Shown piece by piece: positions 23,885-34,780 of a stretch of DNA of 64,000 nt. The translations under genes and the position numbers were made by a program. How positions within the stretch are numbered: position 1 is the stretch's first letter; the number at the start of each line of letters is the position of its first letter. The notes under the pieces are model-generated. The model was not told the DNA's origin and searched no databases. It worked only from the letters and a program-made list of their open reading frames with translations. The DNA is from Atherinomorus stipes (lineage: Eukaryota > Chordata > Actinopteri > Atheriniformes > Atherinidae): the NCBI GenBank assembly GCA_023101725.1, contig JALJCO010003029.1, positions 22,448 through 86,447 on the forward strand, read 5' to 3'.

Positions 23885-25717
23885 ACAGGACAGAGAACAC
23901 CTCACACTAACTGATTTGTCAGCAGAAAATCGGTTCCCCCCTGCCGACAACCTAACATTCCACTCACCCTCCATGCGCCCACAGCTTTCCTGTCCCACCT
24001 CCACTCTGTCACCCTGCACCTCAGTCATGGACCTGAACACAGCCTCATCTCCCTCCACATCAGGACATCCTGAGACCTCCTCTGTCTCCACATCAGGACA
24101 TCCTGAGACCTCCTCTGTCTCCACCTCCAGCCTGACTGTCTCCTGTGACCAGGTCAAGAAACAACTAGAAAAACTGAACCGGAACAAGGCTGCAGGTCCA
24201 GATGGTGTCAGTCCCAGAGTTCTCAAGACCTGCTCAGAACAACTATGTCCGGTTCTCCAGCACCTTTTAACACCAGCCTGAGACAGAACAGAGTTCCTGT
24301 GCTGTGGAAAACATCCTGTCTTGTTCCTGTCCCTAAAAACCACAACCAGCTGAACCAAATGACTACAGACCAGAACCAGAACCAGGACCAGAACCAGATG
24401 ACTACAGACCAGGACCAGAACCAGATGACTACAGACCAGTTTCCCTGACATCTCACATCATGAAAGTCCTGGAGAGACTCTTACTGGCTCACCTCAACAA
24501 GCAAGTGAACACCTTTCAGGACCCATTACAGTTCGCATATCGTAATGGGCTTGGGGTTGAAGACGCCATCATCTTCCTGCTTCAGAGAGCCCACTCTTAT
24601 CTGGACCAGTCAGGCAGCACTTTGAGGGTCATGTTCTTTGATTTTTCAAGTGCCTTTATTACTATTCAGCCTGCTTTGCTATGTCAGAAGCTCCATAACT
24701 TCCAGGTGGATCCTCCACAACCACCTGGATTTACGACTACCTAACAAACAGAAAACAGTTTGTGAGACTGAAAGGTTGTGTGTCTGAGATGGTGGTCAGC
24801 AGCACTGGAGCACCACAAGGAACTGTACTCTCACCATTCCTCTTTACACTGTACACCTCAGACTTCCAGTACAACTCTGAGTCCTGTCATCTGCAGAAAT
24901 ACTCTGATGACTCTGCAGTTGTGGGGTGTATCAGTGATGGACAAGAAGCCGAGTACAGGGAACTGGTCAGTCAGTTTGTGAAATGGTGCAGTAACAATCA
25001 GCTCATCTTAAATACCAGCAAGACTAAAGAGATGATTGTTGACTTCAGGAGGAGCAAGAATAAGCAGCATAGTCCTGTCTACATCCTGGAAGAGGAGGTG
25101 GAGGTGGTGGAGAACTACAAATACCTGGAGTTCAGCTGGACAACAGACTCGATTGGAAATGCAACACTGACTACATCTACAAGAAAGATCTGAGCAGACT
25201 CTACTTCTTAAGGAAGCTGAGATCATTCAACGTCTGCACCAAGATGTTGCAGATCTTCTACAAGTCTGTTGTGGAAAGTGCAATTAGCTTTGCAGCATCT
25301 GCTGGGGAAGCAGCATCAGAACCAGGACCAGAACCAGAACCAGGACCAGGACCAGAACTAGAGACTTGAAGAAACTAAACAAGCTGATCAAGAAAGCTGG
25401 TTCTGTGCTGGGGATAACTCTGGAGCCGCTGGAGCTGATCGTTCAAAAAAGAATGCTGCACAAGCTGATGAAGATGATGGAGGACACTTCCCATCCTCTC
25501 CACAACACGGTGAAGAATCAACAGAGTGTGTTCAGTGGGAGGCTGCGTCAAGTTCGCTGTAGGACGGAGAGATACAGGAATTCATTCCTGCCAGCAGCAT
25601 CACCCTGAAGAACAAGACTAACTGACTTTTTTGTTTATTTAAAAAAAAAAAAAAAGTGAGCTTTTACAATACTGAATTTCCCTTCGGGGATGAATAAAGT
25701 ATATTTCATTTCATTTC
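23885..25717 (+). mobile_element. LINE (Rex1/L2/CR1 group), 5'-truncated copy 1
   Basis: This is a degraded non-LTR retrotransposon. It starts part-way through the reverse transcriptase region and ends with TTCCCTTCGGGGATGAATAA and a (TTTCA)n tail, the 3' end style of fish L2/Rex-like LINEs. Two internal expansions of GACCAGAACCA-type repeats (24368-24436 and 25313-25362) and several frameshifts break the frame. A second copy of the same family lies at 50195-53010. The exact clade needs a phylogeny. Confidence 0.85.
23901..25191 (+). pseudogene. LINE reverse transcriptase, multiply broken
   Basis: Reverse transcriptase would copy the element's RNA at a nicked target (target-primed reverse transcription). 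Readable in three pieces and more than one frame: first the KAAGPDGVSPRVLK finger motif near 24187; then RVPVLWKTSCLVPVPK near 24290; and finally VLERLLLAHL, FFDFSSAF near 24640, SSTGAPQGTVLSPFLFTLY near 24795-24855 and the catalytic KYSDDSAVVG near 24897. Y-S-D-D replaces the usual Y/F-A-D-D. The stretch before MTTDQ repeats (24360-24430) is disrupted by a short tandem expansion, and a frameshift lies around 24720-24760. No endonuclease domain is present upstream. It cannot make an active enzyme. Confidence 0.85.
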
Positions 25718-26436
25718 ATAAACATATACAGTATATATATATATATATATGCATATATACACAGTATATATATACATACACACTATTTTTTGTGATTTGC
25801 CATTAGTGGACATCAGGTCTTTTTTCAAAAAAGAGAAAAGCTCAGTTGAGAGAAAACAACTGAAGACAATTTTACAATGATATATGGCATATATCTTTGG
25901 ATAATACTACTTTGCTCTGGTTGATGTATGAGTGAAGGACAAAAAGAGAGAGATCGTAGTAAGAAAGAAAAATGCCAGCATGAGCATTTTAGAGCACACG
26001 TACCCTAGTTTGTTCACTTTCTTTTGAAGTTGAGGTTAAATGATGTCATGTTTAAATACTGTACATATAACAATAATAAAAACACTTTAGCTGGTGATAT
26101 TGTGGTTTCAGCGCACCACACTATGCAGATATGACCTTTAACCTGTTTTAACTCAGAACAATGGTACAAATAACCTTACGATTGTGTGGAATATAGTGGT
26201 GTGTCAGTTTTTACAATAATATTTTTTGTGGCTCTGGTTGATCTTTGTGTGTTCGTACAAAAAGTAGAAGATAAAAGCAAGAAGGAGAACAACACAGGGG
26301 TGGAACAAGAACCAGGTTTAAAAAAGTAGAAGAAGAAGATGATTATATTTTAGGACACATTTACTTTGGGTGAAGTAGAATTTTTAAAAACAGTTTTTCT
26401 TTATATTTTTGGTTAAATTTATGAATATATCTCTGA
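25718..26436. other. AT-rich spacer with TA/TATG microsatellite
   Basis: The segment 25728-25775 is a broken (TA)n run. The rest is AT-rich and contains two loosely similar stretches (about 25910-25980 and 26225-26295, both with GCTCTGGTTGAT then ACAAAAAG), possibly an old duplication. No gene is visible. Confidence 0.5.
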
Positions 26437-29400
26437 CCGAGTCCTGGTTTAGTCCTGGTTATAGCTGGTTTTGTAAATGCTGTCCTGAATGAGTCCTGGT
26501 TAGAACTGGTTTTGTAAATGCTGTCCTGAATGAGTCCTGGTTATTGCTGGTTTTGTAAATACTGTCCTGAATGAGTCCTGGTTAGAACTGGTTTTGTAAA
26601 TGCTGTCCTGAATGAGTCCTGGTTAGAACTGGTTTTGTAAATTCTGTCCTGAATGAGTCCTGGTTAGAACTGGTTTTGTAAATGCTGTCCTAAATGAGTC
26701 GTGGTTAGAACTGGTTTTGTAAATGCTGTCCTGAATGAGTCCTGGTTAGAACTGGTTTTGTAAATGCTGTCCTGAATGAGTCCTGGTTAGAACTGGTTTT
26801 GTAAATGCTGTCCTAAATGAGTCCTGGTTAGAAATGGTTTTGTAAATGCTGTCCTGAATGAGTCCTGGTTAGAACTGGTTTTGTAAATGCTGTCCTAAAT
26901 GAGTCCTGGTTAGAACTGGTTTTGTAAATGCTGTCCTGAATGAGTCCTGGTTAGAACTGGTTTTGTAAATACTGTCCTGAATGAGTCCTGGTTAGAACTG
27001 GTTTTGTAAATACTGTCCTGAATGAGTCCTGTTAGAACTGGTTTTGTAAATGCTGTCCTGAATGAGTCCTGGTTAGAACTGGTTTTGTAAATGCTGTCCT
27101 GAATGAGTCCTGGTTAGAACTGGTTTTGTAAATACTGTCCTGAATGAGTCCTGGTTAGAACTGGTTTTGTAAATACTGTCCTGAATGAGTCCTGGTTAGA
27201 ACTGGTTTTGTAAATACTGTCCTGAATGAGTCCTGGTTAGAACTGGTTTTGTAAATGCTGTCCTGAATGAGTCCTGGTTAGAACTGGTTTTGTAAATGCT
27301 GTCCTGAATGAGTCCTGGTTAGAACTGGTTTTGTAAATACTGTCCTGAATGAGTCCTGGTTAGAACTGGTTTTGTAAATACTGTCCTGAATGAGTCCTGG
27401 TTAGAACTGGTTTTGTAAATGCTGTCCTGAATGAGTCCTGGTTAGAACTGGTTTTGTAAATACTGTCCTGAATGAGTCCTGGTTATAGCTGGCTTTGTAA
27501 ATGCTGTCCTGAATGAGTCCTGGTTATAGCTGGTTTTGTAAATGCTGTCCTGAATGAGTCCTGGTTAGAACTGGTTTTGTAAATGCTGTCCTGAATGAGT
27601 CCTGGTTATAGCTGGTTTTGTAAATGCTGTCCTGAATGAGTCCTGGTTAGAACTGGTTTTGTAAATGCTGTCCTGAATGAGTCCTGGTTAGAACTGGTTT
27701 TGTAAATGCTGTCCTGAATGAGTCCTGGTTAGAACTGGTTTTGTAAATGCTGTCCTGAATGAGTCCTGGTTAGAACTGGTTTTGTAAATGCTGTCCTGAA
27801 TGAGTCCTGGTTAGAACTGGTTTTGTAAATGCTGTCCTGAATGAGTCCTGGTTAGAACTGGTTTTGTAAATTCTGTCCTGAATGAGTCCTGGTTTATAAC
27901 TGGTTCTGTGAATTCTGCTCAGTGAGTCCTGGTTAGAACTGGTTTTGTAAATGCTGTCCTGAATGAGTCCTGGTTATAGCTGGTTTTGTAAATGCTGTCC
28001 TGAATAAGTCCTGGTTAGAACTGGTTTTGTAAATTCTGTCCTGAATGAGTCCTGGTTATAGCTGGTTTTGTAAATGCTGTCCTGAATGAGTCCTGGTTAT
28101 AGCTGGTTTTGTAAATGCTGTCCTGAATGAGTCCTGGTTAGAACTGGTTTTGTAAATGCTGTCCTGAATGAGTCCTGGTTATAGCTGGTTTTGTAAATGC
28201 TGTCCTGAATGAGTCCTGGTTATTGCTGGTTTTGTAAATACTGTCCTGAATGAGTCCTGGTTAGAACTGGTTTTGTAAATGCTGTCCTGAATGAGTCCTG
28301 GTTAGAACTGGTTTTGTAAATTCTGTCCTGAATGAGTCCTGGTTAGAACTGGTTTTGTAAATGCTGTCCTGAATGAGTCCTGGTTAGAACTGGTTTTGTA
28401 AATGCTGTCCTGAATGAGTCCTGGTTAGAACTGGTTTTGTAAATGCTGTCCTGAATGAGTCCTGGTTAGAACTGGTTTTGTAAATGCTGTCCTGAATGAG
28501 TCCTGGTTAGAACTGGTTTTGTAAATTCTGTCCTGAATGAGTCCTGGTTAGAACTGGTTTTGTAAATGCTGTCCTGAATGAGTCCTGGTTAGAACTGGTT
28601 TTGTAAATGCTGTCCTGAATGAGTCCTGGTTAGAACTGGTTTTGTAAATACTGTCCTGAATGAGTCCTGTTAGAACTGGTTTTGTAAATGCTGTCCTGAA
28701 TGAGTCCTGGTTAGAACTGGTTTTGTAAATGCTGTCCTGAATGAGTCCTGGTTAGAACTGGTTTTGTAAATACTGTCCTGAATGAGTCCTGGTTAGAACT
28801 GGTTTTGTAAATACTGTCCTGAATGAGTCCTGGTTAGAACTGGTTTTGTAAATGCTGTCCTGAATGAGTCCTGGTTATAGCTGGTTTTGTAAATGCTGTC
28901 CTGAATGAGTCCTGGTTAGAACTGGTTTTGTAAATGCTGTCCTGAATGAGTCCTGGTTAGAACTGGTTTTGTAAATACTGTCCTGAATGAGTCCTGGTTA
29001 TAGCTGGTTTTGTAAATACTGTCCTGAATGAGTCCTGGTTAGAACTGGTTTTGTAAATGCTGTCCTGAATGAGTCCTGGTTAGAACTGGTTTTGTAAATA
29101 CTGTCCTGAATGAGTCCTGGTTATAGCTGTCTTTGTAAATGCTGTCCTGAATGAGTCCTGGTTATAGCTGGTTTTGTAAATGCTGTCCTGAATGAGTCCT
29201 GGTTAGAACTGGTTTTGTAAATGCTGTCCTGAATGAGTCCTGGTTATAGCTGGTTTTGTAAATGCTGTCCTGAATGAGTCCTGGTTAGAACTGGTTTTGT
29301 AAATGCTGTCCTGAATGAGTCCTGGTTAGAACTGGTTTTGTAAATGCTGTCCTGAATGAGTCCTGGTTAGAACTGGTTTTGTAAATGCTGTCCTGAATGA

Positions 29401-31088
29401 GTCCTGGTTAGAACTGGTTTTGTAAATGCTGTCCTGAATGAGTCCTGGTTAGAACTGGTTTTGTAAATGCTGTCCTGAATGAGTCCTGGTTAGAACTGGT
29501 TTTGTAAATGCTGTCCTGAATGAGTCCTGGTTAGAACTGGTTTTGTAAATTCTGTCCTGAATGAGTCCTGGTTTATAACTGGTTCTGTGAATTCTGCTCA
29601 GTGAGTCCTGGTTAGAACTGGTTTTGTAAATGCTGTCCTGAATGAGTCCTGGTTATAGCTGGTTTTGTAAATGCTGTCCTGAATAAGTCCTGGTTAGAAC
29701 TGGTTTTGTAAATTCTGTCCTGAATGAGTCCTGGTTATAGCTGGTTTTGTAAATACTGTCCTGAATGAGTCCTGGTTAGAACTGGTTTTGTAAATGCTGT
29801 CCTGAATGAGTCCTGGTTAGAACTGGTTTTGTAAATGCTGTCCTGAATGAGTCCTGGTTAGAACTGGTTTTGTAAATGCTGTCCTGAATGAGTCCTGGTT
29901 ATAGCTGGTTTTGTAAATGCTGTCCTGAATGAGTCCTGGTTAGAACTGGTTTTGTAAATGCTGTCCTGAATGAGTCCTGGTTAGAACTGGTTTTGTAAAT
30001 GCTGTCCTGAATGAGTCCTGGTTAGAACTGGTTTTGTAAATGCTGTCCTGAATGAGTCCTGGTTATAACTGGTTTTGTAAATGCTGTCCTGAATGAGTCC
30101 TGGTTATAGCTGGTTTTGTAAATGCTGTCCTGAATGAGTCCTGGTTAGAACTGGTTTTGTAAATGCTGTCCTGAATGAGTCCTGGTTATAGCTGGTTTTG
30201 TAAATGCTGTCCTGAATGAGTCCTGGTTAGAACTGGTTTTGTAAATGCTGTCCTGAATGAGTCCTGGTTAGAACTGGTTTTGTAAATGCTGTCCTGAATG
30301 AGTCCTGGTTAGAACTGGTTTTGTAAATGCTGTCCTGAATGAGTCCTGGTTAGAACTGGTTTTGTAAATGCTGTCCTGAATGAGTCCTGGTTATAGCTGG
30401 TTTTGTAAATGCTGTCCTGAATGAGTCCTGGTTAGAACTGGTTTTGTAAATGCTGTCCTGAATGAGTCCTGGTTATAGCTGGTTTTGTAAATGCTGTCCT
30501 GAATGAGTCCTGGTTATAGCTGGTTTTGTAAATGCTGTCCTGAATGAGTCCTGGTTAGAACTGGTTTTGTAAATGCTGTCCTGAATGAGTCCTGGTTAGA
30601 ACTGGTTTTGTAAATGCTGTCCTGAATGAGTCCTGGTTAGAACTGGTTTTGTAAATGCTGTCCTGAATGAGTCCTGGTTAGAACTGGTTTTGTAAATGCT
30701 GTCCTGAATGAGTCCTGGTTAGAACTGGTTTTGTAAATGCTGTCCTGAATGAGTCCTGGTTATAGCTGGTTTTGTAAATGCTGTCCTGAATGAGTCCTGG
30801 TTAGAACTGGTTTGTAAATGCTGTCCTGAATGAGTCCTGGTTAGAACTGGTTTTGTAAATGCTGTCCTGAATGAGTCCTGGTTAGAACTGGTTTTGTAAA
30901 TGCTGTCCTGAATGAGTCCTGGTTAGAACTGGTTTTGTAAATGCTGTCCTGAATGAGTCCTGGTTATAACTGGTTTTGTAAATGCTGTCCTGAATGAGTC
31001 CTGGTTATAGCTGGTTTTGTAAATTCTGTCCTTAATGAGTCCTGGTTTAGAACTGGTTCTGTGAATTCTGCTCAGTGAGTCCTGGTTT
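26437..31088. repeat. 41-bp minisatellite, about 113 copies
   Basis: The unit contains GAGTCCTGGTTAGAACTGGT then TTTGTAAATGCTGTCCTGAAT. Variants differ mainly at TAGAACT/TATAGCT and at ATGCTG/ATACTG/ATTCTG. Rare variants (a unit with CCTGTTAG, a unit with GCTTTG/TCTTTG for GTTTTG, and a GTTTATAACTGGTTCTGTG unit followed by GAATAAGTCC) recur at spacings of 1638, 1638 and 1679 bp. A block of about 40 units was therefore duplicated. All six frames are closed frequently, so it is not coding. Confidence 0.97.
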
Positions 31089-31179
31089 GGTTGTGAGCTA
31101 TGTGGTATTGTTCTTTGAGTAAGATGTGTGACACCAAGACTGAGTTTTAACTTTAATGTTTCCTTTTTTTGTTATACTT

Positions 31180-31390
31180 GTAGGATTCCGAGGGGAAATC
31201 AGGGCTCTGCATTTAACCATCTCTGTACATTAGTATCAGAGAGCAGGGGGCTGCTACTTAAAGCGCCCGGGAAGCAGTTGGTGGGGTTAAGGACCTTGCT
31301 CAGGGTTCCACAGTGGTCCACCTAGGAGTCGTGTCGGGGACTCGAACCCTGGTCCTCCACGCCAAAGCCAACGACGCTACCACAATACAT
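31180..31390 (-). mobile_element. tRNA-derived SINE
   Basis: On the minus strand the sequence begins with a tRNA-like head carrying a B-box-like AGGGTTCGAGTCCCC (near 31340-31354). It continues into a body with GAGCAAGGTCCTTAACCCC and a TTAAATGCAGAG tail motif, as in widespread teleost SINEs. It was presumably transcribed by RNA polymerase III when intact. The A box is degenerate. A diverged second copy is at 49990-50098. Confidence 0.7.
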
Positions 31391-32080
31391 TAAAATGAAA
31401 ACATAATGTAGTGTTATGATTATTAAAGAACATGGGCAGGACACCCTAAACGTTGGGTAGATAAAGGTAAATACTGAATTTTTGGTACCACACCAGTAGA
31501 TTAAATTCTTATTACTTTTTTGGTGTACTGGATCATCCTTGTAACAATGAATCTTTTTATGGGCTAAGCCCCTGATGATGACAAAGTCTATCTCTGCCCC
31601 TGCTTCCCACTACCTAAACATCGGCTCCTGGCTCTCAAAACCAACTCTTTGCTGGACCAGAGTGAAGAACTGTTTCATGGAGCTTGTGCTGCCTGCATCA
31701 CTGCTTCGGGCTCAATAATCACTTGTCATTTCCGCAAAAAGAAAATAAAAGTTTGTATTCTTACCTGCTGCCCGCTAACACCAGAGAAAAATATAATCTA
31801 CAGCATATTTACCCGCAAAATGCAGGTAAAATGTCCCGCTGCAGGAGAGACAGGACTCTGCTTTGAGCAGAGGGAGACGAGCTGCTGCTACCAACGCAGA
31901 TACGTAGCAGATCAGAATAGAGGAAAGACAGGTAGAGAAGTCGTCTGTGTGCTGTGGGGGTGTAGGGGGGTACGAATTTTACAACAGAGAAAGGATGCCA
32001 CGAGGGGGAGCCCCGAGATGAACTTACTGAGTTCTGCTTTGAAATAAATGCATTTGAAAGTGAACTAAATCAAATCACAC
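31391..32080. other. Unassigned stretch
   Basis: A 132-codon open frame (31649-32047) shows no recognisable domain, splice context or composition shift. I treat the region as non-coding. Confidence 0.4.
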
Positions 32081-32088
32081 CTTTAATT

Positions 32089-32531
32089 TAGGGATGCACT
32101 GAAAATTCGGCCGCTGAAGGTTTAGGTCGAAAATGACCCAGGAGTGCATTTTCGGTTTTCGGACTAAAGACATAAATCACCAAAAAAACTTGTCATGACA
32201 CGGCAAACAGCGCATCCAGCGCACGACTTCTGCACTTTGTGTTTTTCATGTGAGAACATACAGTATCTAATTTCACAGTCTTTCAGCAGCCGGTCAGTTA
32301 TCAGCCTGGATATTATTATTTGTTTTAATAGTCCAACAGAGAAAAATGTAAAAGGCATTATGTAATGTACACAAGAGTGGGGTCAAGCTAAATATTTTAT
32401 TGAGCATTGCTGTAATGTCAGTGGTAAATAATACTTGACGTACAGTGATAACTTCTTTCGGTTTTCGGCCTTGGTTTGCTCATTTTTTGTTTTTGGTTTC
32501 GGTCAAGAATTTTCATTTTGGCTCATCCCTA
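32089..32531. mobile_element. hAT-type MITE, 443 bp
   Basis: It has perfect 8-bp target duplications, CTTTAATT, at 32081-32088 and 32532-32539. Ends are TAGGGATGCACTGAAAATT on the left and TAGGGATGAGCCAAAATGAA on the right (reverse complemented). The inside contains TTTTCGG-type repeats typical of this fish hAT group. It has no coding capacity. Confidence 0.9.
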
Positions 32532-33073
32532 CTTTAATTGTCATCCTTGATCAAGAGTAATAACTTTAATGTTTTGATGGTATAATGGAATTTTCTGTCA
32601 TGTTTGTAAATGTTACTGCACTGAAGCTTGATTTGAAGAAAATCGTGAATCGAATCGAAATTGCAATATCTGCCAGAAAAATCAGATGAGCAGCACAAGT
32701 GAAACAGAAGTGGATGGATAGAAGGAAGGAGGGACGGAGGGATAGAAAGACAGACATTTTTGTCTGTTCTGGCTTATACAGCTAGTGAATAATTAATTTG
32801 CCAGCAAAACTCTTTTCTCTGTTATTTTTGTTGTTTCATAGAAGTAAACAGCTGTTCAGATGTTGGAGGCGTCACTAAAGTAAAAAAATATTTGCATCAA
32901 AGTCACTTTTCTACTTGAATCACATCGCTGCATAAAAAGCTGGTTTTCTCAGCTTTTTGGTCAACAGCACGCATTTTTGCCTCAACTAGCCCATGTTCTA
33001 CTGTAGATTACTGAGGAACGGAAAAAGCTAGAAACAAATAGGTTTTTTCTGATAAAAGAAGGAGAGTCTAAGC

Positions 33074-34377
33074 TAGGGCTGTGCGATTCTGGGAAAAATC
33101 TGAATCACGATTTTTTTGCTTAAAGTTAAGATTACAATTCTCTGATACAATTTTTTTCCCCAAAAAATTTTTATTGCACAAATAAACAAAACAACCTGTT
33201 CAAAGGTAGTTCAAAATGAAGCATGTGTTTGCACAAGAGCTTTGCTGGAGCACTTCTTTGGCAGATGCATAGTTGTAGTTCTTCACCATTGGTTAGGGGG
33301 TGGGGATGCAACAGCAGTGCTGCATTTGAGGGCGCTTGAAAAAAATCCGTAAAGAATGGAAACTTATTTGTGATAAGCTCATGATTAAAAATGTTTCAGA
33401 ATTGTTGTGGATAGAAATGAGATTGCATGTATATGTGAATTGAGATCACAATCTTTTAACGATTAATTGACCTATGGCTAAGCCACGCCCCCTCCACTCA
33501 CTCGGACAAACAAACATTCGGTGACAGGCGCTATGTGACATTTCGGGAGATGACAGCTGTCAACACAGACAACAGACGCGTGATCAGACAGAGTGATCAT
33601 GACAAGATAAATTTAAAAACATAAAAACAATACAAACAAACAAAAAGAAATTGTTCAGAAGTCTTAAACTGGGAGTAGAAATCAGCCTGTGAATCTCTGA
33701 ATGTGACTCGTGTCGCTCCCTCAGTTTCTTGCACAAACTGCTGCACGGCTGCTGTTGTTGTGCCAAAAAGTGATCATCTGACAAAAACTGATCAAACAGC
33801 CACGGAAGCGGAGCAGTCTGGCTGCAGCTTGGAAGCCAGAGGCGTGTCGTTATCGACGTTACTACACCACACCTGTACTACACGACAGCGTCTTATGTAC
33901 CGTTACCACGTACCAAAACTAGCATGTTTAGCTAGCGTTAGCCAACTTAAACTAACGTTAGGGAAGGTAACTTCATATTTCTTTCAAGCAAAGTGACAAC
34001 ATGTTGCCTCGAATACGATGTTGCCTTACCTTAGAACAGATGTAGGCATCCTTGTTCATTTTATCCACGTTCAGTTGATGTTGTGGTCTGCCGCATAACT
34101 TTGGCTTGATGTGACTTGGTAAAAGGCAAAAAAAATACGCCCTGTCACCCAGCCTCTCAGGATACCTAGTATCGGAGTTGCATGTACCCCATGCACACGT
34201 TTGACCATTTTAAACTAAAAAGAACACATAAAAACGAACAAAAACGGACTAACTTCAATGCATTTCAATGGACGTTCAAGCAGAGAATGTCCGAGTGTAT
34301 GGGAAAGCTGTGCGCACTGTGATTGGCTCATCGCGTTTGGGGGCGTGGTTTAGCCATAGGTCAATTGTGCAGCCCTA
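33074..34377. mobile_element. hAT element split by a nested MITE
   Basis: Perfect 8-bp target duplications GTCTAAGC lie at 33066-33073 and 34378-34385. Ends are TAGGGCTGTGCGATTCTGG and, reverse complemented, TAGGGCTGCACAATTGACC. Removing the insertion at 33469-34362 leaves about 406 bp, a usual size for a hAT MITE with AATCACGATT-type sub-terminal sequence. Confidence 0.9.
33469..34362. mobile_element. MITE with AATT target duplication, nested in hAT
   Basis: Ends are GACCTATGGCTAAGCCACGC on the left and, reverse complemented, GACCTATGGCTAAACCACGC on the right. AATT lies at 33465-33468 and 34363-34366. The hAT sequence is continuous across the site (ACGATTAATT joins to GTGCAGCCCTA). The 4-bp AATT could be partly terminal repeat, because AATT is palindromic, so the superfamily is left open. 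Confidence 0.8.
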
Positions 34378-34780
34378 GTCTAAGCTTTCCTTTGGTACAT
34401 TCAGTTTTTGCATAGTACACAATATTTTCTCCAAAAATCAGTGAAAATGCTTAAAAATCCTGGCACTATGGAGCGCTCTGCTCAGAAAACGTTGGCAGTC
34501 AATGAGTTAAGTGTCCAACAAACGATCCTGTCCCCTTAAAATCCAAGACAAATAAGCATTTACTGAGATGCCTGCCAACAGCATGGACAATAGATATCTA
34601 TTAGGGCTGGATGATAAAGAAAAAAGATTATCGATAAAAAAAATCTGTATCGATCGATATCAATATTTATTAATAAAAAAAAATTTTTTAAAAAGCCATT
34701 ATCAAATTAAAAGCTATTTTAGGTGCAGCCCTGGCCATTTAAGCTTTTGCTGAATGACCTACTCATAAAGTTCACACTAA

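Noticed and set aside
23780..24451. 223-codon minus-strand frame
   Set aside because: Antisense to the LINE reverse transcriptase. The VLVLVCSHLV repeats are the reverse reading of the CAGAAC-type expansion.
26437..31088. CRISPR-like array
   Set aside because: Units are directly adjacent with no unique spacers, and the genome is eukaryotic. It is a minisatellite.
31320..31390. tRNA gene on the minus strand
   Set aside because: A B-box-like GGTTCGAGTCC is present, but the cloverleaf does not close and the sequence continues into a SINE body.
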